This document shows positions 49,533 through 58,809 of a stretch of DNA of 64,000 bases, piece after piece. The notes beneath the pieces were generated by a model. That model ran no database searches, had not been told where the DNA came from, and saw only the letters and a program-made list of their open reading frames with translations. Source of the stretch: an uncultured Clostridia bacterium (GTDB taxonomy: Bacteria > Bacillota > Clostridia > Christensenellales > Aristaeellaceae). The position numbers and the translations under genes were made by a program. The stretch's first letter is position 1, and the number at the start of each line of letters is the position of its first letter. The stretch lies in assembly GCA_934667105.1 (NCBI GenBank), contig CAKULG010000002.1, positions 124,001-188,000 of the forward strand, read 5' to 3'.

Positions 49533-51266
49533 ATGCTGGCGAATGAAACCTATCTTGAAAAAGTGCGGCGAAAGCTGGAAAAAAAGCAGCGGGTCATTCG
49601 CGTTGCGGGGGGCGCGGAAAAAGCGGATCTGGTGCTGAAAAACGCCACCTACCTGAACGTATTCAGCAATGAATTCTGCCATGGGGATATCGCCGTGGCG
49701 GAGGGGCTGATCGTGGGCATGGGGGAATATCAGGGCGTGGAGGAGCTGGACGTTTCGGGCGGCATCGTCTGCCCCGGCTTTATCGACGCCCACATCCACC
49801 TGGAAAGCTCGCTGGTAACGCCCTGGGAATTCGCCAAGGCGGTGCTCCCCCACGGCACCACCACCGTGATTACCGATCCCCACGAAATCGCCAATGTGAT
49901 GGGGCTTGCGGGCGTTGATTATATGCTTCAGGCCAGCGCCGGGCTGCCCATGGACGTGCATTTCATGCTGCCCTCCTGCGTGCCCGCCACGCCCCAGGAT
50001 GAAAGCGGGGCCGTGCTGGATTATCAGGCCATCGATCCCTATTTCGAGCATCCCCGGGTGCTGGGCCTGGCGGAAATGATGGATTACGTCAGCATCATTC
50101 AGCAAAAGCCCGAGGCCGTGTGTAAAATTCTCTGCTCCCAGGCGCATCACAAAAAAATCGACGGCCACGCCCCCGGCCTTTCCGGTCTGGAGCTGAACGC
50201 CTATATCGCCGCGGGGGTTTATTCCGATCACGAATGCTTCACCTATGAAAACGCGCTGGAAAAGCTGCAAAAGGGCCAGTTCATCATGATTCGGGAGGGC
50301 ACCGCCGCCCAGAACCTGAAAGCGCTGCTGCCCCTGCTGAACCAGCAGTATTATTCCCGCCTTATGTTCGCCACCGACGATAAGCACCCCAGCGATCTGC
50401 TGCACGGGGGCCACATCGATTATATCGTGAAAAACGCCATCAGCATGGGCGTGGATCCCATCATCGCCATGAAGGTGGCCAGCCACAACGCCGCCCGCTA
50501 TTTCCTGATGAACAATAAAGGGGCTATCGCTCCCGGCTATCTGGCGGATTTTGTGATTCTTGATAACTTCCGCAATTTTGAAATTCAGCGGGTGATTAAG
50601 AAGGGCAAGCTGGTTTTCGAGGCCGGACGGCTGTTGGATATTTCCCGCCCCGCCGTGGCCCCCGAATTGGAGGCGAAGGCCCGAGATACCTTCCATCTGC
50701 CGGAAATTTCCCCCGCCCTGCTGCGCCGGGACAAGCCCCTGGGGCGGCTGCGGCTCATTCCCGGAGAGCTGATTACAGAAAATATGGGTTACGCTGCCGG
50801 GGTTGATACCGAGAATGACATTTTGAAAATCTGCGTGGCGGAGCGCCATCACGCCACGGGGCACATCGGCGTAGGGTATCTGACGGGATACGGCCTGAAG
50901 GAGGGCGCGGTGGCCACCAGTATCGCCCACGATTCCCACAACATCATTGCCGTGGGCGCGGGCGACGAAGACCTGGCCCTGGCCATGAACCGGGTGCACG
51001 CTCTGGGCGGAGGCATCGTGGTGGCCCGGGCAGGAGAAATCCTGGCCGAGGTGCCGCTGCCCATCGCGGGCCTGATCAGCGATCAGCCCCTCTCCCAGGT
51101 GAACGCCCAATTGGAGCGGGCCAAGGAAACCGCCCGGGCCCTGGGCGTGAAGCCGGGGGTGGATCCCTTTATGACGCTCTCCTTCATGAGCCTGGCGGTT
51201 ATTCCCTCTCTGCGGGTGACAACCCGAGGCGTTTTCGACGTAGCCAGCCAAACTTATCTGGAATAA
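49533..51266 (+). CDS. ade: Adenine deaminase
   Basis: A 577-residue amidohydrolase converting adenine to hypoxanthine, the standard route in Firmicutes. Metal ligands are visible: PGFIDAHIHLESS, TDPHEIANVMG, HAPGLSG, and the late FATDDKHPSDLL Asp. The C-terminal ade domain holds GYLTGYGLKEGAVATSIAHDSHN, in which DSHN is typical. Length equals that of B. subtilis Ade. GGGGAGG precedes the ATG. The gene is alone and is controlled by a structured leader (49372-49492). Confidence 0.96.
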   Translation: MLANETYLEKVRRKLEKKQRVIRVAGGAEKADLVLKNATYLNVFSNEFCHGDIAVAEGLIVGMGEYQGVEELDVSGGIVCPGFIDAHIHLESSLVTPWEFAKAVLPHGTTTVITDPHEIANVMGLAGVDYMLQASAGLPMDVHFMLPSCVPATPQDESGAVLDYQAIDPYFEHPRVLGLAEMMDYVSIIQQKPEAVCKILCSQAHHKKIDGHAPGLSGLELNAYIAAGVYSDHECFTYENALEKLQKGQFIMIREGTAAQNLKALLPLLNQQYYSRLMFATDDKHPSDLLHGGHIDYIVKNAISMGVDPIIAMKVASHNAARYFLMNNKGAIAPGYLADFVILDNFRNFEIQRVIKKGKLVFEAGRLLDISRPAVAPELEAKARDTFHLPEISPALLRRDKPLGRLRLIPGELITENMGYAAGVDTENDILKICVAERHHATGHIGVGYLTGYGLKEGAVATSIAHDSHNIIAVGAGDEDLALAMNRVHALGGGIVVARAGEILAEVPLPIAGLISDQPLSQVNAQLERAKETARALGVKPGVDPFMTLSFMSLAVIPSLRVTTRGVFDVASQTYLE

Positions 51267-51276
51267 GAAATACAAT

Positions 51277-51313
51277 GACGCGGGGATGCTTTCAAAGAAT
51301 GCATCCCCGCGTC
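51277..51313. terminator. Bidirectional hairpin, dispersed family copy 7
   Basis: GACGCGGGGATGC pairs exactly with GCATCCCCGCGTC (13 bp), then TTTT. It ends ade and, on the other strand, the aldose-epimerase-like gene. Its right flank GGCTGTATGAGGAAATTGAGA recurs after 37228-37258. Confidence 0.85.
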
Positions 51314-51369
51314 TTTTCTGGGAAGGCTGTATGAGGAAATTGAGAGGCCGGGAAATCAGAACAGATATA

Positions 51370-52293
51370 TCATGCTTCCGTCCGTTCGATGCTCAGCCAG
51401 GTTTCGTAGCGGCGGGTTTCCCCGGGGGCGATGCTGTCAAAGCCCGTTTTCTCCCGGGGAAAGGGCGCGTTGGGGCAATTGGAAAGCCAGGACTGGGGCT
51501 CCACGCACAGGGCCTTGCCCGGCCCGCCGTGATACACCATCCAATACCTGAAGCTTTCCCCCGCCCGATAACGCACAGCAAGGCCGCGTTTCCGATCGGT
51601 CAGGCGCATTTCATGGCGCGCACCCATTTGGAAAAGACGGCTGACGGCTTGATCGCAGGGCTGATACGTTCCCTGCGCCAGGGCCTGACGGTCGGGGTAT
51701 TCCGTGAAAACGCTGCCATCGGGCAGATAATTCCGCATATTGCGGCCGTACTCCCTTTGGGTGTCCAGCGTGAGAAAAATATCCTCCGCCCGGCCCTCCG
51801 GCGCAAAGGGCGCACGGAAGGCGGTGTGGAAGCCCAGCGCCACGGGCATATCCGCATCCGAAAGATTGGTGAAGGACGTTTCCTGGCGCAATCCATCCGG
51901 GGAGAGCGACCAATCCAGCGTCAGGGAAAAAGCGTGGGGAAAGGAAAGATAGGGCTGCTCCACCGTGGCGCGATAGCCCAGGCGAACGCCCCCCTCCCCT
52001 TGCGATAGCACCTGGAAGGGCGTTTTATACAGTTCGCCGTGCAGGAAGCAGCCTGTGGCCGGCTCGTTCACGGGGAATGAATAGCGCCGTCCCTGAAAAG
52101 TGAATTCCGCGCCTGAAATCCGGTTGGGCGGAAAAAGCAGGGGCGTACCGAAAAAGAAGGGGGTTTGCGCCAGTTCTTCTTCGGTTTTCGGGGTGCAGAG
52201 CGCTTCCGCCCCCCACCGGGAAAGGCGGAGGCACGCTCCGCCCCTCTCCGGCGCAATCCAGGCGGTGTAGCCGCCCGCATGCAATTCCAGCAT
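51370..52293 (-). CDS. Aldose 1-epimerase family protein
   Basis: A 307-residue protein of the galactose mutarotase-like superfamily. The expected residues are in place: PPNRISG (Arg), LHGELYKTPF (first His), GFHTAFRAPF (second His) and the C-terminal CVEPQSWLSNCPNAP carrying the catalytic Glu. It is closest in pattern to the non-GalM branch often found with sugar-use genes. AAGGAG precedes the ATG, ten bases after the stop of the DUF5107-TPR gene, so the two are co-transcribed. Confidence 0.92.
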   Translation of the reverse strand: MLELHAGGYTAWIAPERGGACLRLSRWGAEALCTPKTEEELAQTPFFFGTPLLFPPNRISGAEFTFQGRRYSFPVNEPATGCFLHGELYKTPFQVLSQGEGGVRLGYRATVEQPYLSFPHAFSLTLDWSLSPDGLRQETSFTNLSDADMPVALGFHTAFRAPFAPEGRAEDIFLTLDTQREYGRNMRNYLPDGSVFTEYPDRQALAQGTYQPCDQAVSRLFQMGARHEMRLTDRKRGLAVRYRAGESFRYWMVYHGGPGKALCVEPQSWLSNCPNAPFPREKTGFDSIAPGETRRYETWLSIERTEA

Positions 52294-52303
52294 ATTTTTC
52301 TCC

Positions 52304-55300
52304 TTACAAAATCCCCAGCATCTGGAAGAAGGCCAAGGGCGTGCCGTAGGGATCCAGCGCCCGCAGCTGGGCCAGCGTTTCCGCCTTTTCCGCCTGCATG
52401 CCCAGGCCGTCCTCCGCCAGGGCGCGAATCAGCAGCGCGGGAATGGTGTTCTGCCGCTGGATGTTCAATTCAAAGGGCAGCGGGGAGGGCATACCCACGC
52501 CGAAATAGCCGTACAAATCGGCGTTATCCAGCTTATCCTGGGCAAAGGCGCGCATGGCCTCGAACAGATCCTTGGCCTCCTGGCCGCGGCCCAGCTTTTC
52601 CAGGGCCTTGCCCGCAAAATAGCTGATTTCGCTGATGTGCTTGGGCTGATTGGCCGCTTCCTCCCAGGCCTGCTTCGCGCCCTCTTCGTTCCCCTGGCTT
52701 TCCAGCAGCAGTCCGGTGTAGTAATAGATATTGCCCTCCTGGGCGCTGTAATGGCGGCCCTCGCCGTAATTGGCGGGGAACGTAAGCGCCTGCTTATACC
52801 ATTCCAGCGCCTGAACTGGCTTGCCCTGGGCTTCCGCCTCCCGGCCAAGCAGGGTGTACAGCCAGCCGTGATGGCGGGTCAGCTTGCCCTCGCCGCCCTC
52901 GTAAATATTGAAGCGCTTGGAAAGCAGCAGTTCCCGGGCCTCCTGAAGGCGGCCCACCTGGGTGAGCAGAATGCCCATTTCCAGATAGCAGTCGTCCCGC
53001 TCCCGGGCCTGCTCCCGGTGCGTCTCCAGCAGGCGCAGCCGCTCCTCGGGAGAAATTTCGATGTTCTTATACAATTGCAGCAGCTCATAGAGAATGCGCG
53101 CGTTATCCGGGGCCAGGGCCAGCGCCTGCTCCAGCAGCGCCCGGGCCTTTTCCGGCTGATGCAGATGATCGAAATACGCCTGGGCCAGATTGCGGCAGGT
53201 GAAGGCGTCCTGGGGCATCAGGGCGCGGGCCTTTTCCCAGGCGTCCGCCGCTTTTTGATAATTCATCCGGTCGTAATACAGGCAGCCCAGCAGATACTGC
53301 GCCTGGCCGTTTTCCACATCCAGGGCGGGAATATCCTCCAGCCGGTTGGGGAAGCAATAGCGCATCTCCCCCGCTTCCGGCGCCTCGCCCGTCAGGCGGG
53401 AAAGGTGCAGCCGCAGCAGCATGCTGGGCTTTTCGCACAGCCGCAGGCAATCGGCCGCTTCCTCCCGCAGGCCCGCCCGCTCAAATTGCAGCGCCGCGTC
53501 CAGGCAATCCTCGGGCCGATGCAGAATATACGCCTCCACCGGCTTTTCCGTCAGGAAATAGCGGGCGAAGCGGGCGGCGGCGTCCTGGGGCGCTTCCCGA
53601 AGCACGGCCTCGATCGTTTCCACATCCCGGGTGAGATAGCCCAGCAGCGTGCGGGCGGCGAAATGCCGGGCGTTGGTAACCAGGCATTCCCGCAGCTCCC
53701 GAACCGCTTCGTCCGTATCCCCGTTCAGCGCGTCCAGGCAGGCCATTTCATACAGCGCCGGGGAACGCCAGGCGTATTGCCACGCCGCGTCGGCATACAG
53801 GGCGTAGGCCTCCTTCAGCCTCCCTTCCAGGCGGTAAAGCCGGGCCAACAGATACAGGCTTTCCACGTCGCCGGGGTTGTCGTTGCGCATTTTTATGCGC
53901 TCCACCGCCGCCTTCAAATGCGCCTCCGCGCCCGCATAATCCCCGCGCTCGGTGAGCAGGCGGCCCATTTCCAGGTTGCAGCGGTAATCCTTGGGTTCCC
54001 GGCGCAGCGCCTCCATGAAATAGGCCTCGGGCTCGTAGGTATGATGCTTATACTGCACCAGATGCGCGCCGTGGAGATACAATTCCTCCACGCTTTCCAC
54101 ATCCTTGGGCCGGGGCGGAATGGCGCGGGCCTTGGGGGGCTGGCGCTTGCCCTTTTCCACCGGCTGATAGCGCAGCAGCACCGCTCCGGAATCATCCAGC
54201 AGCGTAACCACGCAATCTGTTTCCTTCGCGCCCTGGGGAAGCGCAGCCTCGCCCTGAAGCAGCTTTTCGGGGCTGATTTCGCCGCTGACGCTCAGCAGCT
54301 CCTCCTCCCCGCACAGCAGCGTCAGGAACGCCTGCTTGTGCGGCGCGGTGGTCACGGCGGCGGCCTTGATTTTCCCGTCCTTGATTTCAAAGGAAAGCGC
54401 GCCGTTGCGGTTGGCGTTTTTCGGCTCGCCAATGCCCCGGATGGGGAACCAGATCTGGGTAAATTCCCGGGTTTCGCCGGGCATAATCCAGGTGAAATCC
54501 GGCTGGTTATCGGTATACGCACCCGTCATCAATTCGATATACCGGTCGCCGTTGTCCGTCAGGTTGGCGCACCAGGCCCGGCCGAAGGGGCCGTCGCCCC
54601 AGGTCCACATTTTTTTGCCGGGGCTCACCCGGTGATCGCTGACGGTAACGGTGCCCGCCTGAGCGGCGAAATCATAGCCGCCCACGAAATCCATATCGCT
54701 CTGCCCCTTGGAAACCATCACCGAGGAGGGCAGCTTCACAGCGGGGAACCAGGTCACATCCGTGCCCTCGCCGTAATCAAAGGGCCGGGCGGTGTGATAC
54801 ACGCCCTTCATCACCGGGAAGGAAATCACGGCCCGGCGGTCATGATCGTTGCCCCATTCCACATCCGGGGGGAAGCAGGCCTTGTACTGATCGTGCACCC
54901 GCACGGCCAGATTATTCCACCACATGAAGGGCAGGGGCTTATCCGTTCGGTTATACACGGTGGCCTTGGCCTCCACCACGGAGGAGCCAGGGTACACCGT
55001 CACGGCCACCTGGCCGCGCATGCGCTGGAAGGGATCGGCCTCGCCCATCACGCAGGTTTTGGAGCCGTCCTTGTTTTCCCGCAGCGTGGCCTCCAGGGGC
55101 ATAAAGGTGGTGGGGCGGTGATGCTGGGGCCAGTTGAATTCCACGCCGCCCGACACCCAGGGCCCCGCCAGGCCCACCATGGCGGGCTTGATTACGGTGT
55201 TCTGATAAATAAATTCGTAGCCGTTATGCAGATCCTTCGCGCCGTGAATTTTGCCGCCCAGTTGGGGCAGCAGCGTCACCTCGATATGCTCGTTGCGCAG

Positions 55301-55483
55301 CACCACGGCGTCCCACGCCTTATCCACCGGTGCGTTGGAAAGCCGATCGGAATACGGGATGGGATAGACGCGGCCCGTGGCCCCCTGATACGCCTTTTTT
55401 TCAAAAAACATGGGCAGTTCCAGGGGCGCGGCGGGCTCATAGGTGGGGATATGCAGCGAAATGCGCTTCATTTCAACAGCCAT
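52304..55483 (-). CDS. DUF5107 domain protein with C-terminal TPR array
   Basis: A 1059-residue cytoplasmic protein. Residues 1 to about 400 form the DUF5107 domain, a mutarotase-like beta-sandwich (LPQLGGKIHGAKDL, GGVEFNWPQHHRP, MWWNNLAV). A linker strand region follows, then roughly twelve TPR units to the end (for example YLLGCLYYDRMNYQKAADAWEKA in part). Family members occur in polysaccharide-use clusters of gut bacteria and were suggested to bind or cleave glycans; no catalysis is proven to my knowledge. GGAGG lies ten bases before the ATG. It is followed by the epimerase gene and preceded by a PBP-type regulator, making a likely sugar-responsive locus. Confidence 0.9.
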   Translation of the reverse strand: MAVEMKRISLHIPTYEPAAPLELPMFFEKKAYQGATGRVYPIPYSDRLSNAPVDKAWDAVVLRNEHIEVTLLPQLGGKIHGAKDLHNGYEFIYQNTVIKPAMVGLAGPWVSGGVEFNWPQHHRPTTFMPLEATLRENKDGSKTCVMGEADPFQRMRGQVAVTVYPGSSVVEAKATVYNRTDKPLPFMWWNNLAVRVHDQYKACFPPDVEWGNDHDRRAVISFPVMKGVYHTARPFDYGEGTDVTWFPAVKLPSSVMVSKGQSDMDFVGGYDFAAQAGTVTVSDHRVSPGKKMWTWGDGPFGRAWCANLTDNGDRYIELMTGAYTDNQPDFTWIMPGETREFTQIWFPIRGIGEPKNANRNGALSFEIKDGKIKAAAVTTAPHKQAFLTLLCGEEELLSVSGEISPEKLLQGEAALPQGAKETDCVVTLLDDSGAVLLRYQPVEKGKRQPPKARAIPPRPKDVESVEELYLHGAHLVQYKHHTYEPEAYFMEALRREPKDYRCNLEMGRLLTERGDYAGAEAHLKAAVERIKMRNDNPGDVESLYLLARLYRLEGRLKEAYALYADAAWQYAWRSPALYEMACLDALNGDTDEAVRELRECLVTNARHFAARTLLGYLTRDVETIEAVLREAPQDAAARFARYFLTEKPVEAYILHRPEDCLDAALQFERAGLREEAADCLRLCEKPSMLLRLHLSRLTGEAPEAGEMRYCFPNRLEDIPALDVENGQAQYLLGCLYYDRMNYQKAADAWEKARALMPQDAFTCRNLAQAYFDHLHQPEKARALLEQALALAPDNARILYELLQLYKNIEISPEERLRLLETHREQARERDDCYLEMGILLTQVGRLQEARELLLSKRFNIYEGGEGKLTRHHGWLYTLLGREAEAQGKPVQALEWYKQALTFPANYGEGRHYSAQEGNIYYYTGLLLESQGNEEGAKQAWEEAANQPKHISEISYFAGKALEKLGRGQEAKDLFEAMRAFAQDKLDNADLYGYFGVGMPSPLPFELNIQRQNTIPALLIRALAEDGLGMQAEKAETLAQLRALDPYGTPLAFFQMLGIL

Positions 55484-55529
55484 TTGAACGTTTCCTCCTC
55501 TTTCTTGCGCTGGTATATTTTCTGCGCTT

Positions 55530-55559
55530 ATTATAGCAAGAGAAAACGCCCGGGCACAA
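55530..55559 (-). promoter_or_regulatory. Promoter of the DUF5107-epimerase operon
   Basis: Minus-strand TTGTGC (55559-55554) and TATAAT (55535-55530), 18 bases apart, about 40 bases before the ATG. Confidence 0.6.
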
Positions 55560-55596
55560 TACAAGAAATTCCCGGGCGCGGCGGAAAAAATTTTAA

Positions 55597-55625
55597 TTGA
55601 CTGCTTCTCAGATAAATAGTATAAT
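55597..55625 (+). promoter_or_regulatory. Near-consensus plus-strand promoter without a sense gene
   Basis: TTGACT and TATAAT with 17-base spacing and an A/T-rich upstream patch. It points rightward into the 3' end of the minus-strand regulator gene (stop at 55632), so any transcript would be antisense to it. Confidence 0.6.
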
Positions 55626-55631
55626 TAAAAA

Positions 55632-56759
55632 TTATGTTTCCGGAATATTTTCCATCTGCAATTGAGAAAGAATCAGCGAAAGCAGCGTTTCCTTGTGATC
55701 GCACTGGGCCAATTCCAGCATGCGCTTCACCCGGTATTTAACGGCGTTTTCCGAGGTATAATGCGTTTCGGCCATCAGGCGGTAGGAATCGCCCCGGGCC
55801 AGGCCCCGAAGAATGGCGAAATCAATGGGCAGGCAATGGGCGATCAGGTTTTCCAGGCGGAAAATCCGCTCCACATCCGCATCGGCGTAAAAGCTGCGCT
55901 GCTCAGGGGGCGCGGCCGGGCCGGAAGCGGCGAGCAGGACATGGGGCGGGAGGCCCAGCTGCTCCCCGCCGGTAACCACCCCCCGCATTTTCACCTGCAA
56001 GGAGGTGATGGCGGGGTTGCGGCGCAGAATATTATACAGCCGCACCGCATTATGCCCTATATCTTGGAAATTCAGGGCCGCAGTAATAATTCGGGGCCGC
56101 GTCAACTGGGACAGGCGCGTTTCACCAATGCTGGCCAGCCGGAGCTTCTCCGGCACGGGCACCCCCCGGGCCTTCAAATCCCCTTGCAGCTTCAGCGCGA
56201 TAATATCATTGGAGCAAATCACCGCGTCGAATTCATCGATTCGCTGATAAAGCTGCTGGCAGGCCCGGCTTAAATCCCCCAGATTTTCAAAAATCGCCGA
56301 GGGCCGATCCTGCTTATCCCGCAGATAATCGACATAAGCCTGCCGCTTGGTCAGATCGTTAATGGAATTGGGATGCACGCCGAAAAGCGCCACCCGGGCG
56401 CGGCCCATTTGCTCCAAATACCAGAACAGATCGAAGATCGCCTGGTGGTAATCCAGGGAAATGGCGCTGGCCTCCAAATGCGCGTCCGGCGGTGCGGAGG
56501 CGGTCATCAACCCGTGAATGCCCAGGGCGTTCAGGGCGCGGGCTGCATCCGTCATCCAATTCACCAGCGAACCTACCAGAATCATCAGCGGCCGCTCACT
56601 CGCCGCAATCCGGCGCAGCGCCGCCGCGTCCCCCGCAGGAATTTCCTCCACCACGCCCTTTCCCCGCGCCGCCTCCTGGCGAATGCCCTGCACGCATTGC
56701 TCGCACCAATGCGTGCCCGCGTATTCGGGCTCGATCATCATGAAATACTGGGTGCTCAT
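55632..56759 (-). CDS. Transcriptional regulator: PBP-like sensor with C-terminal HTH
   Basis: A 375-residue protein. Residues 1 to about 280 read as a LacI-type periplasmic-binding-protein-like domain (ALFGVHPNSINDLTKRQAYVDYL, CSNDIIALKLQGDLKARGVPVP, LASIGETRLSQLTRPRIIT; cited only in part). The usual N-terminal LacI helix-turn-helix is absent. Instead the last ~60 residues carry a LuxR-like helix-turn-helix (LARGDSYRLMAETHYTSENAVKYRVKRML in part). The start is firm: GGAGG is eight bases before the ATG. It probably senses a sugar and controls the adjacent DUF5107-epimerase operon, 148 bases downstream. Confidence 0.85.
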   Translation of the reverse strand: MSTQYFMMIEPEYAGTHWCEQCVQGIRQEAARGKGVVEEIPAGDAAALRRIAASERPLMILVGSLVNWMTDAARALNALGIHGLMTASAPPDAHLEASAISLDYHQAIFDLFWYLEQMGRARVALFGVHPNSINDLTKRQAYVDYLRDKQDRPSAIFENLGDLSRACQQLYQRIDEFDAVICSNDIIALKLQGDLKARGVPVPEKLRLASIGETRLSQLTRPRIITAALNFQDIGHNAVRLYNILRRNPAITSLQVKMRGVVTGGEQLGLPPHVLLAASGPAAPPEQRSFYADADVERIFRLENLIAHCLPIDFAILRGLARGDSYRLMAETHYTSENAVKYRVKRMLELAQCDHKETLLSLILSQLQMENIPET

Positions 56760-56876
56760 CGCCTGCGCCTCCGCCCCTTGATCTATTTTTATTTTACCAC
56801 AGGGCGCGGAGAATTGTCAAAGCGCCGCCCGACGAATAAATGAATGCACGGCGGAAGGCCGGGCCGCCTTTCCGAC

Positions 56877-56905
56877 TTGACAAGGAGAAAAACATGGGTT
56901 ATAAT
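56877..56905 (+). promoter_or_regulatory. Consensus promoter of tRNA-Leu(CAA)
   Basis: TTGACA and TATAAT, both perfect, with 17-base spacing, ending about 50 bases before the tRNA. Confidence 0.9.
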
Positions 56906-56953
56906 AATGTTGTTGCGGATATGCAGAAGCGCTTTTCCTCAACAGCTAAAAAT

Positions 56954-57041
56954 GCCGGTGTGTTGGAATTGGCAGACGAGGCGGACTCAAAATCCGTTGG
57001 GCTAATAACCCGTGCGGGTTCGACCCCCGCCACCGGCACCA
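56954..57041 (+). tRNA. tRNA-Leu (anticodon CAA)
   Basis: A class II tRNA of 88 bases including encoded CCA. The acceptor GCCGGTG pairs with CACCGGC. The anticodon loop CTCAAAA gives CAA, reading UUG. The long variable arm (TGGGCTAATAACCC) and T loop GGTTCGACC are standard. A terminator follows. Confidence 0.97.
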
Positions 57042-57051
57042 CACCTTGAAG

Positions 57052-57093
57052 GCTCGCAAACCCTTGATACAACTGGGTTTTCGGGCTTTTTTG
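57052..57093 (+). terminator. Terminator of tRNA-Leu(CAA)
   Basis: GCTCG/CGGGC and AAACCC/GGGTTT form a two-part stem followed by six T. Confidence 0.85.
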
Positions 57094-57248
57094 TGTTCTG
57101 TTTTTTAAATAGACCTCCGCGAATTTAGCGAGCACCGCTTCACCGGCACAGCCGATCATTCAGCCCGAGAGCGTTGCCGTAATGCTTTTAATGTTGCAGC
57201 CGTATTCCTCAGAAATCAGTCCATACAGGACAACTCCGCCGATCTTGT

Positions 57249-57430
57249 CTACAACAGAACCGTCTTGTTTATTCCCGGCCATTCCCGATTCATAAGTCGT
57301 TCCATATGCTTCAACAGCTTTGTTGCGAGCCGCGCCTGCTGCAAATAAATCTCCCGATTGTCTGCATTGGAAGCATAATATTGCCCGTAATAGTCGCAGA
57401 CGGCAATCTGATAGAAATACAGCTTGCCAT
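57249..57430 (-). pseudogene. C-terminal fragment of an unrecognised protein
   Basis: A minus-strand frame with natural composition (LYFYQIAVCDYYGQYY, EIYLQQARLATKLLKHMERL) ends in a stop at 57249-57251 and breaks at about 57430, where a fragment of an SDR gene begins on the other strand. It has no start or ribosome site. A second frame continues toward 57160 (GVVLYGLISEEYG), which would fit a frameshift. I do not recognise the family. The 57094-57248 stretch is otherwise empty. Confidence 0.45.
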
Positions 57431-57432
57431 TT

Positions 57433-57874
57433 CATCGTGTGCAAATATGTGATTCCGGAGCTGCTCAAGCAGTCCAAGAGCGTGATCCTGAATATGTCCA
57501 CCACAGGAGCGCATCGGGGCGAGGACGGATACTTCGGTTATTCCGCCGCCAAGGCCGGGCTGGAAGCCCTGACGAGAAACATCGCGGCGCAATACGGCCG
57601 GCAAGGGCTGCGGGCCAACGCCCTGACCCCGGGGCTGATTCTCTCCGAGGAGTTCGACGCGATGGTCAAGGGCATTCCTGCGGTGCAGCAGGCCTTTCAT
57701 CGCATTGATCGCAACAACCTGCTTTTTGAGGGCCACGGCAGCGGCGAAAATATCGCGGATATCGCGCTGTTTTTGCTCAGCGATCTATCCGGCTATGTGA
57801 CCGGTCAATGCCTGATTGCCGACGGCGGCGCCACCATACATTTTCCCAAGTGGGCGGACGCCCGGGATATTTGA
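57433..57874 (+). pseudogene. 5'-truncated short-chain dehydrogenase (SDR)
   Basis: About 147 residues matching the second half of an SDR. It begins in the helix before the catalytic strand (IVCKYVIPELLKQS), has the Ser of NMSTTG and the YxxxK of GYSAAKAG, then LTPGLI and the C-terminal GQCLIADGGAT. The whole N-terminal NAD-binding half (TGxxxGIG) is missing and the upstream bases belong to an unrelated minus-strand fragment. The remaining frame is open, so the break is recent or the fragment is neutral. SDRs of this pattern include bile-acid and sugar dehydrogenases. It is not expected to function. Confidence 0.8.
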
Positions 57875-57913
57875 CGCGCAAAGCGATAATAAAAGAAAGA
57901 AGGGTTTTGAATC

Positions 57914-58576
57914 ATGGCGACTTTTGATTTGACGGGAAAAGTAGCGATTGTAACGGGGTCTACCAGCGGTATCGGCATCGGCGTGGCGCGGGTGCTGGCC
58001 GCCAACGGCGCGCATGTGGTGGTCACAGGCCGCCGGGAGGCCCGGGCCAGGAAGTGGTGAACGAGATCGTCAAAAATGGCGGAAAAGCCAGCTTTCATAA
58101 ATTTGACATCATGGACGAAGCTACCATTAAGGCTCTGATCGAGGATACCGCCCGGGATTTCGGCCATGTGGACATTCTGGTGAACAACGCCGCTTCCGTG
58201 GACGCGCAGGATGGCAACGTGGCCGATCTGACGGCCGAGCAGTGGGATTATATGCTTGACTCCGATCTCAAGAGCGTATTCCTGGTGAGTAAATACGCCA
58301 TTTTGCAGATGCAGAAGCAGCATAAGGGCAGCATCATCAACATCGGCTCCACCGCCGGGATCGCCGGAAACCTGGGCTGGAGCGCCTACGGCCCCGCCAA
58401 GGCCGGCGTAGTAAACCTAACCAAGAACATCGCCTATCAGTACGGCAAGGACAACATTCGCTGCAACTGCATCCAGCCCGGCCTGATCGTAACCCCCCAG
58501 AACGACGCGAACGTGCCCGATTTCTTCCGCCAGATTTACCTGGATCTATATTGACGGCGGCTGGACTTCCGTCTGA
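57914..58576 (+). pseudogene. Frameshifted and internally deleted short-chain dehydrogenase
   Basis: The gene starts well: GAAAGAAGGG before ATG, then [21 protein letters not shown]. Near 58044-58046 one G seems lost from a CCCGGG run; the first frame stops at 58058, while the homology continues in another frame ([32 protein letters not shown]). It stops again at 58552-58554. In the third frame the next residues are IDGGWTSV and a stop at 58574-58576, the normal end of an SDR. About 40 residues before that end are missing, so an internal deletion is likely. A single-base error in the assembly cannot explain both faults. Confidence 0.8.
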
Positions 58577-58645
58577 CGCGGCTCATCGCCGACGGGAATC
58601 GCCGCGCCGCGTTTTCCCGCCCTCCGCATTTATGAAATATCTAAG

Positions 58646-58679
58646 CGCCGCGTCTGTTTCATGCGAAATAGACGCGGCG
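58646..58679. terminator. Perfect-arm hairpin after the SDR remnants
   Basis: CGCCGCGTCT pairs exactly with AGACGCGGCG; the loop holds TTTC/GAAA. There is only a weak T-rich flank (TTCGCTTGTT). The rest of 58577-58809 shows no gene. Confidence 0.65.
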
Positions 58680-58809
58680 TTCGCTTGTTATCCCCCGCCC
58701 AGAAAACGTGGGCTGCCACGGCTTTTAGCTTGCGCTTCGCTCCTTCGCTTTCTGTCTGAGGTTCTTTCAAGCCGCCATACTCAATTTTACGAAAATCTGG
58801 CGAAAAAGG

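Noticed and set aside
49385..49546. Leader peptide gene before ade
   Set aside because: Weak ribosome site and no run of regulatory codons; the mutually exclusive stems explain the leader better, though it is not fully excluded.
56840..57049. Plus-strand open frame of 69 codons across tRNA-Leu(CAA), ending in a sequence like VGLITRAGSTPATG
   Set aside because: This is the well-known translation artefact of a leucine tRNA gene; the tRNA fold and promoter explain the sequence.
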